Below, piece by piece: positions 1 through 18,300 of a stretch of DNA of 64,000 nucleotides. Positions within the stretch are counted from its first letter, which is position 1; each line of letters opens with the position of its first letter. The DNA comes from Ascaris suum (taxonomy: Eukaryota; Nematoda; Chromadorea; Rhabditida; Ascarididae), in assembly GCA_013433145.1 (NCBI GenBank), contig CM024185.1, forward strand, positions 310,001 to 374,000, in the 5' to 3' direction. The notes beneath the pieces are model-generated. The model was not told the origin of the DNA. It saw nothing but the letters and a program-made list of their open reading frames with translations, and ran no database searches. Made by a program: the position numbers and the translations under genes.

Positions 1-1874
1 CACCCTTATGTGCACGTCGTCGTCGCCGATCGCTCGTTTTCACTTCCTTTCATCACAGTTTCCATTGCATTGGGGTTCGAGTTCAAGCTCAGAAATGATG
101 TGGTGCCGCAAAAACAAAAATGATGTGCCACTAAATTCCTTCCACTGGCGAAATGATATCACTTTAGCGCTTGCCTTCAGATGAACCATCATGTAGGCTG
201 CTAACTCGCTGAAGCAATCCGACGTTTGCCACCAATAACATACAACTTCGAGAGCGAAGTCGAATATAAAACCTATGCTTGATAGTGATATGTTCGGTCA
301 TATGCTAATTTCTTGTCCTGGTCACTCTGTGCTTCAATTTGCATATGTTTGATAGTCTTGCAACAATTTTAGCTAATTTCATAAATTTTCTGCTCTCAAA
401 CTTAAATATTTTCCAGTAAATGAGGTTTTCATCAATTTCTGAGTCTCTTCATTTTTTTTTTGAAATGTGTTAAACGACTAAAATTGAAAGTATATCATCT
501 GTGAAATTAATTTCAGAATTTTTTTGCCACTGGCATTGATACATATTTTCGGGGAAATTTTTGAATTACCTATGAAAAAAGTCGACAAAAATATGCTGCA
601 AATTATCTATTGATGTTTCATTTTTTTCAAATCAGCATAATTTGATAATGAAAACTTTATGGTTTTCATCCTTTTATTTTTTAATCGAAACAGAACTAAT
701 TCGAATTCCATTGAGAGGGAATATCGTAGATGAGTGCTTTACGAAGAGAGATCCATTTCCTTTATTGTATTTCAATGAGCGATCGAATGAAAGGAAATTT
801 TCTCTTTGGATCAAAAAAAAGCGATGAAAATCGAAAGCGATTCACCCAACATAAATTTCGTTGCACGTATATTCGAAATCATTCTCTTAAACAACGAAAT
901 CTTTGCAGAGATAAAGAGAAAAAAAAGTTTTACGCTGATATGAATTTTTATACGTATATTTTTATCGCGATTGTAACATTATGCAATAAGAAAAAAAAAC
1001 TTTATTATAATTCGAGAGTAAGAGAATTTATGTAAACGAAGAGACGTTAAATTATAGCGTTAATCTAATTGCGAAATATTTAAAGCATATTTTTTGCAAT
1101 AATGCAAAGAATCTAATATTTTGCAATAATGCAAAGGAATAAACAATGCAATAATGCAAAGAAATACTAATTTTTTCTAATTTAAAACGCTTTTAACAAT
1201 ATGAGAAGAATTTATTCCACAAATAATTGAAAGGAGAGAGTTAAATTTTGAACATAATATAATTAATTAAAATTAATTAATAAAAACGAAATGTTAGAAT
1301 CGAATAAAATAGATATTTTTAAATATTGACAAAGGAAAAAAAAAACTAATCAATTTCGTTTAATCACGAGAAGTTTAATTTATTTTTATCAATTTCTTAA
1401 TGCTTGACGATGAGGGATTTTCTCCGATTTTCAGAACTTGCTCAATAGGTCTCGTTTTGAAATAGAATATGTGCGTGGCAATGCTTAATATTTATTAAAT
1501 GCGAATATAGTATTATATGAATGTATTCACGCTTTAGTCTTGATCTTATATAGAATTTTTTGATCACGAAAGCGAAAATAGAGCATTCTATGTAATACTG
1601 CGAGTATTACTTTTATGATCTTAAAATCACAATCAATTTGAATGTTGATCCTTATCTATCGTGTACTTGACTTAGAACAGTCGATTTCAATATTTAATGC
1701 AATTGCAAAAATGAACAATTCTTTAATATTGCACAATAAATAGCCAAGTTTATTCATAATATTTGCCAAGTTTCAATTGTTGTACAATATGAATGGCAAA
1801 TTCGTTAATTGCCTCCCAACCTATATGCGATATTAAAACAATGTAATGATTATTTTACAGAAAATATATCGAAG
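1..1874. other. 5' intergenic stretch, no gene recognised
   Basis: No exon with a recognisable protein family was found on either strand. The sequence is AT-rich with scattered stops. The only local structure is a short motif, tgcaataatgcaaag, repeated three times at about 1095, 1122 and 1147, with 25-27 bases between starts. The promoter of the downstream lipase probably lies here, but no element can be assigned. Confidence 0.6.
1851..1860 (+). promoter_or_regulatory. Probable spliced-leader acceptor of lipase gene A
   Basis: A pyrimidine-rich stretch ending tattttacag sits 14 bases before the ATG at 1875. It matches a nematode 3' splice site, and no upstream coding exon is needed because the protein starts with a clean signal peptide. 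The likely use is trans-splicing of a spliced leader onto the mRNA. A cis-spliced 5' UTR exon is the alternative. Confidence 0.6.
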
Positions 1875-2226
1875 ATGAGCATTGCAAATACAATATTATC
1901 GTTACTATTTTTATTATTCAAATTTATTTCCGCTGATTTTACACCACATTTTCGTGCATTTATCCAAAATAATTATGGTATTGGTTATGTGGAGCTACTC
2001 GAACGTACCGATTTGGGTCTCGATGCTAGTTTTGGTGGTAAAGAGAATGCAGATGAAGAATTAAACAATCAAGCGGTAATTCTCGTCCATGGAATTACGA
2101 ATAAAATTACACGATTTCAGGTTGGATATTTGAACATCTTTAAAGTTATTTCCGTTTTTATAAATTCTTAATATATGCAAAATTAATTTCGCATATTTGC
2201 CATTATTTTATTTCATCATATCTCTG

Positions 2227-2324
<98 letters not shown>

Positions 2325-5300
2325 TCCTCTAATTTGCAGTATAAATTCTCGAAATATTTACATGTTTAAGGACAATTTCTGGGCACTATTAGATGCAGAA
2401 AAGTAAAGAAGAAAAGCGGAATTGTTAGGATAAGCGGAATATCAGGTTTTTCTATTTTTTTATAAGTTTCTTATTCACCAATAAAGAAAAATTTCCTTTT
2501 CAATTTAAGGTCCTCACTCAAAATGAAGCAATTTTTATTGGCAATGCAAATTGTATTTCGCTCTTGGTTAATATTCATGCTTTAGCTTGTGAAATAGCAG
2601 CATATAGGCGGCAACCTAGTTGATTGGTGTTTTTAAGGAGCATTGCAAAAGAACTTACATGAATCTTTCCATAAAATTTATGACCATTTCAAATAAAGCA
2701 TCCATAAGAGATCCCTTAAGTGAAACATCATCACCGTTCAGTGGAAGTGGGATAGTTTCATTGTTGCCAATGCTTCTGTAATATTCCAAAAAAAAAAATG
2801 GTTGCACCTACAATCGCAGGTGTAGATTTGATCTTATCGAGATCTCGAGATGGATCAACGAACAATCTCGAAGTGATAAAATGAAGTTTTGAGAAATCTT
2901 CAGCACTGAATTGATGCTTAACATAATGATATGCAAATATGAATGAAACTCTCAATCTTAATGTCATTAACGTTTTGATAAAATCTTCAGACTTTTTCAT
3001 CTCTTCTATTCCTCAAAATTTCTACCATTCTTCATTGGTATATTTAGAAAATCAAGGAAAGCAAATGAGGATTTATAACGTTGTAAAACGATATTGTTTT
3101 TATGCGATATTCAATATAGTCAAATCGAACGCTCTATTTTCTCGAAGTAAGAGGAAAAAACAAAGGAAGAAAATTTTCTACAATTTTTTGAAGAAAAAAA
3201 AAACAATTTCCTTTCTAAATGATCATATTTATATTCAAAGATAAAACTGAATTAACTGAAGCGTTCTTTAGATAATAATAAACAAACAAAAATTTATACA
3301 AGCAAAAAATTTTAATTATACAGCTACTTTCTGAGCACTTAAGAGCGAATATTTTTAAACAATAATGTGGTGAAGACTATTTGTGATTTGAGATAATAGA
3401 TTCTGATCAACTGTTTTAGGGGATGGTGAATCATTTGCTCTCAAAAGGTTATTCGAAATCCGAGATCTATGGCATTACGTGGGGTGATGCAGGGGCCACA
3501 CCGGTTGGATTAGTCGATATGAAGTGCACATATGTGAGAGCGATTAGGTATGTTTACATACGTTTCATCTCTAAATTAACTCATACCTTGTGATAGTGCC
3601 ATGAAAAAGTCTTCAGTGGTCCGGGTCCGGTTTCATCCTATACAATGTCGCCGATGCCTAACTACGAGAAGATCTTTACCAGGGAGCAGGATTTCACCAG
3701 AGAGCAATTTAGTTTGAAAGAATCGGCACCGAAAAAGTCCACAGCAATTTGGCGATGGAGAATCTCCTTTGGAACTACTGTGTGAGAGGAAGGTATGGAA
3801 TACTGGGGAAAAAAAAAGTTAACGATTAAAATGTTCTGAAGCATTTTTGATAAAGATCGATCGGAGCACCCGAGTTTGACTTTATCCGTTAGTTTGCGCC
3901 GTGAATGTTAATGTTTATGACGACTGGGGAAAAAAAAGACAAGTCAGAAGTCTCGTATGAGGCAGGGCAAAATTTCTGCTATCATTTTCGCAAAACTTTC
4001 TAAAAATTTTTCATTTTCAAGCATAATTTGGGAAATTACATAATTTCAGAAGGATATGAATTGCATCTGCCACACAATCCAAGTCGAATTTTAGCGATTT
4101 AGGATTTGCAATTACTCGATAGGAAATCTGATAATTCTCTAGCAATTTTATAAAATTATACCGCAATTATTTAAGGAGTTTGATAATCGCTGTGCGTCAA
4201 TATACAGGCACACGTGTCGATATTATTGCATATTCGATGGGTTCACCGATAGCGAGAAAAGCGATCCTCGGTGGAAATTGTGTCGATACGAGAGAAATCC
4301 TCGGTACTTTGATAGTGATATTTCTTTCAAACTTGCAGCTTATAAATATCTACTTATTCAATTATTTAAATTTAAGAGGATTGTAGACGCCTAGCATTAT
4401 CCTATAATGCAACATGGCACTGCAGAAAAAAAGGCGGGACATGTTACAATAAAAGATCATGTTAAAGGTGCATATAGATATGCACTAATTCACCGACGAT
4501 GAAACAAAAGGGTTTAAATTCACCGAATAATTTGATCGCTGTTTCGATCTTTAAATGATTTCACAATATTTTATATTTCATCTCGCAGTACTTATGATAA
4601 ACTTAAACCTAGTCTTTAGTCTAGACTTAGATGACAATTTTTTGATAGCTGAGTACATCGTTCCCGATTAATTTCGATCCGTAAATTTCCATTCTTCTGA
4701 CAGTCGCTGTAACTTAACGAGTCATTACTGAGCCTACTATTTTGCTATCATTTATTGGTTGAGACATATCGGTCCTATCGTGCACTTAATGCAACAGATC
4801 GAGTGAGCAGATAGAACTAAGTGCCAGCACAGAACTCATTGGTATCATTTGGGATGACTTGGCATGTATACATCCTTGACATATTAACCTAACTTTTGTC
4901 TGGCTCAGACTTTAGTGACAGCCATCGAATATGATAGGACTTAATGAGACAGACTCAAGCAAAAATATTGCAGCACTTAATAGGACTTGAGTAATAAATA
5001 TTGTGAGAATTAATTGTACTTGAGGGACAAACATGGTAGAACTTAACGAGGCTTGAGAAAAAAAATGACACTAAGTAAGGAAGTCGGCAATCATCTTTTG
5101 TTTTATTCTTCTATCATCTGAAGTATCATCAATCAGCTGACTAACGGCTAATCAATCAATTTGTTCTCTGGTCGCATATCAGTTCTGATAAAATTTCAAT
5201 CAATGATTGAGCAACATAATTACGAGCATGATATCTGACAATTACAATTGGTTTGCATGAAAACGAGATGCATAATTGAAGGGCCACCATTAACGGAATT

Positions 5301-7129
5301 GATCGATACATTCCTAAGTGTGGCAGGAGCGAATTATGGGAGTGCGCTTTGTTTTGTGCCAATACCTGTGGGAACTTGCAATAAACGAACAGGTCTTCAT
5401 TGTCAATCGACATTCCTCAAAGACATTAACGCGCAAACTCGATATGAGGGCTCATTCATATTCAGCATATTCTCTACCGCTGATGAAAAAGTTAGTTCTT
5501 CTATTTTATTCTTTTGCTGTTTATCGATAGCAGAATTTAGTTGTTTCCACAAAATCAAGTTATGTTTGCATGTACAGGTGTTCGTTGTAAATGTACAGGT
5601 GTTCGTTCATATGTCAAAAAATTTCTACCTGAGATAATTACGGCAAGTCGAGTATGTGAAAAGATGTCGTATACGAATGGATCATTAAAAGTGCCTTGCA
5701 AAAGTGTTTCTACGTCTCAACTGCTTCGTCATTTAATTACTAAATGTTACATTATTACTAATTGAAGTATTTCAATAAATTAAACGACTGGAATGAAAGA
5801 AAGCAATATGTCGGCTCCTGAAACGGCTCCTGAGAAACCTGAATAATCGGCTCCTACTTCACAACAATGAGACAATTAAGGCTAACGGAAAGAACCAGAA
5901 ATGGGAATGGAGCTGAATGAAAATCACAAAAATTTCGACACTAATGTCGATCGTGAATTTCGACCTTTATAAGTATTCAAGAATCAGGAAATTGCTCACT
6001 TTTTCTACCTTATTTTTTTATGGTTATTTCTGCATCTTTTGCATACTCTTTGATCGAATGGCAATAATTTCCTCTCTGAAATCTAATTATGCTATTTGTC
6101 GTTTAATTCAACCTCTCTATACATGAACAATAATCAAAAGTGAAATATCCTAAACCTTTATGTACTGAATTCACAGATCACAGCATTTCTGAGTAGTATG
6201 TGATCGGGAGAAATATACTCATATAGGCTATAATCATTGCGTTAATGTGGAAAGACGAAAGATCTGCAAAGGCTTGAGATAGTTTTCATCTTCTCAATCC
6301 AAATAAATGGATGCACATTCGAGGGGGGAGCTGCACAGTAGATGGTACGCGTGTAGTCGAGAAAGCTTTCTAATTGATGGGAGATTTCTAGTGTTTTCAA
6401 AGTTCCTCTTGAGTAGATGAGCTGAGGTGAGGAGCTTATCATCGGGTCTTTATGGTGTTTCACCTGATCAATGGACGCTATCACACAATATAAAACTATT
6501 GCTTTTAAGTCGACCTGATGAAATATTGATAGACAATTCTTGCAAGATATGGTGAACACCGAATGCAAAGGGAAAGTGATAGGTGAACGAAGTGGACACT
6601 CCAACATTCTATGCCTGAAAGGTTCTTGTGAGATGTGGTGGCATATTTATCCTCTTTCGTTACGTAAATTCTGGGATTTTATGCGTGGGCACTTATGTAG
6701 AGAGAAGCAAATATCACAAGGATTCGAGGAAGTACTCAAAGAAGTTAAATACAGTTGTGGAAAATGGAGATATTTTTTGAAGTCAGATAGAGGATTATGA
6801 CAGTAAAATTGTCGAGGTGGGGATAGGAGGGCTGAGGGAGGGATACAACAGAAACAGAAGTCAAATGATTAATTCTATGGCAATAACGTCAACTCATCAC
6901 TGTTTGCGAGAATACCATCTTCTGCCCTATCAGTAAACTATTTCTTCATTATTTGAGATGAGAAGCCACCGTATTGTTGCAGGTTGGTTTCCGCAGTTGT
7001 GATCGACTAGTTAGTCCACTAGTTGGAGGAACTGGTTTCGTGAAGAAGGATTCACTCAATCACGATCAACTAATGGACACAACATTAGAAATGCAAAGGA
7101 ACTTCATTCAAAAGCATCGCCCTATTTGA
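1875..7129 (+). CDS. Secreted Lipase_2-family (LipA/EstA-type) lipase, gene A, 5 exons
   Basis: Exons 1875-2120, 3420-3547, 4176-4303, 5282-5490 and 6983-7129 join in phase to 285 residues. Residues 1-20 form a signal peptide (hydrophobic core ending FISA, then DF). The order is that of the nematode 'lips' lipases and Bacillus LipA: oxyanion motif VHG at 71-73, nucleophile Ser145 in AYSMG, acid Asp235 in STADEK (LipA has SSAD there), and His264 in SLNHDQ. Several paired cysteines (160, 191, 200, 208, 243) suggest disulphides in an extracellular enzyme that hydrolyses acylglycerol or other esters. The start is the first ATG after an acceptor and gives the signal peptide; an upstream in-frame ATG-free extension to 1809 is ignored. 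A close paralogue follows 5.2 kb downstream. The family is certain; the substrate is unknown. Confidence 0.95.
2229..2322. repeat. (AT)n microsatellite, about 94 bp
   Basis: Perfect alternating AT in intron 1 of lipase gene A. It creates false Tyr-Ile repeat reading frames. Confidence 0.98.
3597..3785 (+). other. Coding-like open island inside intron 2 of lipase A
   Basis: A 63-codon frame (last codon a stop) lies in intron 2 and is visibly richer in G and C than the intron around it. Its translation is charged and compositionally normal, with a direct repeat [11 protein letters not shown], and contains two methionines in SPMP context. It has no place in the lipase, whose exons on both sides already join in phase. 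It may be a decayed gene fragment, an exon of a nested gene, or chance. Confidence 0.2.
4939..5073. repeat. Degenerate 32-36 bp tandem repeat, four units
   Basis: Four imperfect units, starting near 4939, 4975, 5009 and 5041, each carry acttaatgagacttgag followed by an A-rich tail. They lie in intron 3 of lipase gene A. Confidence 0.55.
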
Positions 7130-7175
7130 TAAATCAATTAATTTACAGTGATACATACAGTAAGGAAATTATTTC

Positions 7176-7181
7176 AATAAA
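7176..7181 (+). terminator. Polyadenylation signal of lipase gene A
   Basis: A canonical AATAAA lies 47 bases after the TGA stop, a typical distance for a short nematode 3' UTR. Confidence 0.6.
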
Positions 7182-12290
<5,109 letters not shown>

Positions 12291-12301
12291 CTAGATTTCA
12301 G
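12291..12301 (+). promoter_or_regulatory. Probable spliced-leader acceptor of lipase gene B
   Basis: The sequence ctagatttcag ends six bases before the ATG at 12308. It fits the nematode 3' splice-site consensus, and the coding start directly afterwards encodes a hydrophobic leader, so a spliced leader is probably joined here. Confidence 0.65.
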
Positions 12302-12307
12302 GACGTG

Positions 12308-15300
12308 ATGTTGCAAATAGTGTTAGTGCCATTATTGGTCAGCAATTCAATCGCTTCAATGTCAGAGACATTCCTCAGTTGGGTCTCACAAAATTATGGA
12401 TCGGCAATCGCAGAGCGTCTCAATCGAACTGACCTCGGACCCGGTGGAAGTTTCGGGGGAGGCAATCATACAGCTAAAGAAAAAACTTCGTAAGATTGTA
12501 AATTTTTCTCTCATATTCCACCCTTTTCCTCCTCTCCGCCATCCTACCATCCCCCTTCTCGCCCTATCCGCCTCCTCCATCCCTCTTTCACCTCTGTTGC
12601 TTACGTGGACTTTAGCATCTCTTCCTATTTGCAGTTTTTGCATGTATGACATGCTATCATTAAATTAGATTCATCTGAGACCGCTTTGATCCGATGTGGA
12701 TCGTTGAGTTATTTAGCTGCTTGTGCTCATGTCAAAAAGCTGAATGAATATTCAATAATTCGAGGAATGCCCTATGCTAAAGAGCAGAGTATATGTTTTC
12801 AAAGAATTGTGCAATGTTTGCAGCAGTAATGCTCTAAACGAAATTCAAGAGGATGGAGGGAGGAGGAATCACTGTTTGACATCGCCAATAAAAAACCGTG
12901 CCTCTCTGGCCTCCAGAGAGATGGATTTATGATCGCTGATGATTACCGCTTTATCAACGCTAAGAGCTATGATGTGAAATTCCTAACAACGTTTCAAGGA
13001 TTAACTTCCGGAATAAGAGGTCATACAAGACATCCAAATATGTGATATTTGATACATATAAAACATATCGAGAAAATATTTAAGGATATAATATATAAGA
13101 TTAGCTCACGAAACCAAACATTTGTAATTGAGAAGTTAGACGTCAATATTGCAACATTGGAGACATTTCCAGCTTGAACGTCGGAGTTTTCTTGTGTTGC
13201 TTAAGGATTCTTGAGAAAAATTTTAGAGAAATAAAAGTGAAAAGCTTTGAATTGTGATATATACTGGAATACATTTGAAAAAAAAATTAAAATATCTATG
13301 AGGAAGTAAAAAAAACATTACAAGATTCATGTGGAAATAACAATACACGGCATATTTAATTTAAAAGCCTATTATGTGGAAAAATTTTTCAACAAACTTG
13401 TTAGGGTTTATTAAATTTTCGCTAAGATATATTTTAGAGGAAGGATATTATATATACGAATTCATTTAGTGAGACAAGAAATAACAGCACAACCGATAGG
13501 ATACTATCGTAGTGCAAAATAAAAACAATCGTCGGACAGACGTGCTCTATTCTAATCCAACCCGCTCCATCGTAATCCATCCTTGTGTATGGTTACTGCC
13601 TCACGATGCTTCTACCCTACCTCACTCCCCCCTCATCCCTCCTCCTCCCCCCATACCTTGGAGCCTAATACCGTCCATGTTGTGCTGGGGAATGCGTTGA
13701 GCAACAATAGCGCAATGTTGAGCGTGCTTAGGGAGTCGGTCGCATCTTTCACGTGGTTCGCTTATAATGATATTATATATAATGGTATTATTTTTCCCAA
13801 GTAATACCCGCTTCTCATAAATACAATTATTTTCCCATCTACTATATTCGAAACTCTTTACTCTTCAATATGTGCACAACGCGTTAAAATCGTTGACTTC
13901 TATAGAATTTTTCTTTCAACTCGAAAAAAAAACTAAAGTTCTGACAAGTCGCAAATTTTTTGAAGTGTACAACTTTGAGAGGAATTTAAATTTCAAAGAA
14001 ATAAAAAATATCACATTTACGAGAGATTAAACTTTGTAATTATTTAACAATTTAATACAACTTTTCATCGTGATTTCTTTGTTGTTAGTAAATTCCATGA
14101 CCGTTTGAAATGTCATATATCAACGAATTTCTCATGACTCCTTCAAGTTTTTTCTATAGAAAGGAAAAGAGGGGAACTTCTCTCTTATTCTAAGTTTTAT
14201 TTGTTCCAGTAGAAAATGTCCTAGAAGAAAGAATTGCCGAACGGAAACGGGAATACACTCTCATTTTCACTTCTCGTTTTTTTTTTTCGATCACTGGTGA
14301 ATATGCTAATGAGTTTATAATAAAACGAGATGAGTTTTATAGACATGAACCAATTATCATCGTACATGGCATGACAAGTCGAGTGGATCGTTTTTCCGAT
14401 ATTAGAAATTATTTCCTCTCGAAAGGATATAATGATGAGGAAATTTATGGAACAACATATGGAGATGCGGGAAGAACGAGCATGCTTCGTGTTACAATGG
14501 AATGCGATTTTGTGAAGAGGGTATGCATTGATAAATGCTCTAATAAATTTGAATAAAATAAAATAAAAGCCAAGATATCGAACTTTGGTTTAGATTCATT
14601 ATAGTTATTAAAATAAATTTAGAAATAATCGTTTTTCGTTTTTCACTAAAAATTATTAATGGAACGGAGGAGAAGGGGAGGGGGGGGGGGGGGGGGAGGG
14701 AAAAATAAATATCCCATCACCATAATTAGAGCATCATAGATTGGTCTTTTTTTTCTTGATCCATGATGAATGATATATGCTATCGACATAATAGATATGA
14801 ACTCATTCACTTATGAATCCTTAAATGAAGATGCTCATTGTCCACGGCAAGTGACTAAAAATGTTCAGAGTCAATCTTAGTGTGTTTATTTCTCTGTCCG
14901 ACCTTTATTTATCTGAAACTCGAAACGTGCTAAATGCTTGTCGTTAACGCTACAAATAGATCTGCTAAAGGACTGCTTTTTTTTTTCTTTCTATTTTAAA
15001 AGACCTTACAAACTTATAATTTATTTTCATTTATTTTAAATGTGATATACTGAAATATTATCAGATTTTCAGATTCGAGAGTTAATTATTGCCGTTAATG
15101 CATTTACGAATTCTCAAGTTGATGTGCTAGGATTCTCGATGGGATCGCCAATCGCTCGTAAAGTATGTTGCAAAATTTGCTAAGCTTTATTCGATTATAA
15201 TAATATTCGGTCAAATTTCTTCATTTTCCTCTTTTTTTTTTGCATTTTTGGTACGCTTTATTGCTTTTATGTAAATGCTGAAATAGTCTATTATAGGAGT

Positions 15301-18300
15301 AAGGTGTTTAGATGTGTGTATATGTCCGATAATTTCAGCTTGTAACATCATCGTATTCATAACGATAAAATTTTCAAAGGCTTAGGGCAAGGTAAGATGG
15401 CCATAGTCTTATTTCTATGACAATTGAGGGATAAAGCATTTTTTTTTTCACATTTTATGTCGAAATCTTGCGTTAATGCAATGCTTTTTAATGCTTTATA
15501 GATTATTGCTAGGAAACCTGCATATGATGCAACTTCCTTGTTTACCTTATTAATATAAACAAAGGTAAGCGAAAGGTAAATGAATCACACCTATAATGCT
15601 CAATCACAATACGTTGCTCATATTTCATTGTTTCAACTGTTTATCAAAACGCAGCCACCTCAAACAAACTTTTCCCCAATTTCTAAGACTTATATTGTCC
15701 GCCATTTTATTCTGGCTATATCCGACTGAAACCTCTCCCCCCCCCCCTCCCCCTTCCAGCTATTTTCATTTGAATTCTCCAGCATATGCAAATTATAGAA
15801 ACAAAGTAAACGAGTAAAAATCCTATTACGCAGCGCTATGTTTCGATAATAAAACGATTGTATCGAATATTAAACAACGACGACTGATGACAAGAAAACA
15901 AATAAGTCATCGACAGAAGTTCTACCGCTTATATGCGGCCTATCATACGGCATTTTTATGCTATCAAAGTATCGAAGAGTGCATTATTGATATGTCACCA
16001 TAGTACTACAATCAGATCAAATAGAGCAAAATCCTACCTCTATTGCTGGCACCATACGAACCATGACCTCTTAACTTAAAAGTTAAATGTCTTATTACTC
16101 CAATTTTCCGGTGTTGCATCAATTTTTATTCTAGCTTTGCTGTTCAAGCAATATCTTTAAGCTCATGCTAACTACTTGTGTTGATAGGGCTGCTAGCTGA
16201 TGCCAATAATACAACTTGCCTGTACTATCAATGCTATTTTTTCACTTATTATTACTAGCACTATTATTTTCCACCATATTTAGAAGCATGTTGCTGTATT
16301 ATTTTACTCACATACTACTAAGACCAGTATTGCTTAGAAAGTAGTCCAAAAATTTTCCATAGTAGTAAATATTTACCATTCAAATATTCAAATATTCTAC
16401 TAATATAGCATGCTTAACAACTAGCATTAAAAATAATGCTTACTTTTCTAGACTGATAAGCGTTGTTATCAGTATACAAAAAAAAACAACTTTCCGATTA
16501 TACTGCAATCGGGTTTCCATCACTTGTGTTTATCAAACTATAGACTGACTCTTTCCTCATTCATTTTATTGTGGATCAAAGAAAATTTCAGTGAGCAAAG
16601 CTAATGTTGTAGCAAAAACTATATCATTGTACTACTTTGATTGTTATTATGGTGTTGAGCTTTTTTTTTTCGGTTCGGAATGATAAATTCAAGAATGAAT
16701 CGCGAATCATTGCAAATCTATCAATATTACCACCAAAGCAGAGATATTTATGAATATAAAAAAAGCGACTATGGCCATCATTGCTACCTATTTAATTATG
16801 GTACCTGTTAATAAAAAATGCTAAAAATAGTTTCACATACATTTTCTGCATTAACCGGCTCAATAAGATGAATTACATTTATTTATTTGAGTAGAATAGC
16901 TCAATGATTGTGCAAATTTCTTGAGTCGAAGATGGTTATGGTCGTTTTTTTTTTTGTATTTATTATATTATATAATAGGCGATAATGGGTGGCGCATGTG
17001 TCGATACGAATGAGCAATTGGGTGCTCCACTAACCTCATTGGTTGACACCTATGTGGGAATCGCGGGCGCAAACTATGGTTCTTTCCTTTGTTTTTTACC
17101 ATTGGGAAGCTGCAATACTGTTAATGGCTTACATTGCAACTCACAATTCCTCGCCGATATTAATGCCAAGTAAGCTTGAATTTTTTCGTTTATTACCTGT
17201 AATAACTAGCTTACTATTAGCTGTCAAAAACTTTCCTCTCTTTTTCCTCTATAATATTTTGTCTTATTTCATTAAGAAATGAGTATATTGGGTGAAAGTG
17301 TATTTTCTCGACTATGCATTCATCACTTTTACTATATAACTTAAAAATAATAGTAATAGGCCACCTCGATCGGTTGCCTTGCACCATCTTTACGCTCCTC
17401 CCCCCCCCCCCCTGACCTCTACGACTGCATCATTTTCCATTCTATATCATTCAAGGCGACGTACTCTCATTTAAACCTCCCAAGTTGTCAGGATCAATGC
17501 AGAATAGACGACATTTTATGAGCCTTAGTACAATTGCCTAGATTTATCTACAAGTCGAAGAATTTTCTCATATTGCTTAAAAAAAGTGTCGAACCATATT
17601 ATCTTAATGATAGACAATAGACAAATGATCTGTCTATATGAAAAATAAAGTATGGGGAAGCTAATTAAGTGATGGCAAGTTATTGTGCTATTTTTAGCGA
17701 TAGTTTAATTATTACTTCTAGTGGAAATCGAATATTTCCAACTATCACGATTACTTTTTTTTCAGTAAGAAAATCCAGGATAGAAGTTTGTCTCTTCCAA
17801 TGCTCATGCTATTTTTTTATCTTATTAGATTTCAACTCCAAAAATTGTTATCGAAAAAAAAGTGGAAAATTTGCAGTATTAGAACTATTTATTAAACGAA
17901 TTTAAAAGTCATCGCACTAAATTATAGACCTCGATATGAAGGTTCATTCATTTTTACAATTTATTCAACCGATGATGAATATGTTGGTTATGAGGCATGT
18001 GGACGAATAGCTAGTGCTATCGATGGTCAAAATAAAGCAATTGAGGTTAAATTTTTGACTATTTTTTTCTGAGTAGCATTTTCCGAATTATTGAGAGTGT
18101 TCAAATCTTTATGATGGCTTAATCTGGTCTTTCAGTTGTTTTTCTCTTTACCGGTTTGCTCTTCTCCGGTTGGATTCATCTCTTATCCGGTTTGATTTTA
18201 TCCGATTTGATTTACTAATAGTGTAATTCAAAACTTGATGTTCTACTAAATGTGCATCAATTCTCGCCTATACACAATGCTGGAGACATCTTGTGATACT

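Noticed and set aside
61..95. A second B-box-like ggggttcgagttc near the left edge.
   Set aside because: The T-arm stem does not pair and no upstream tRNA body fits.
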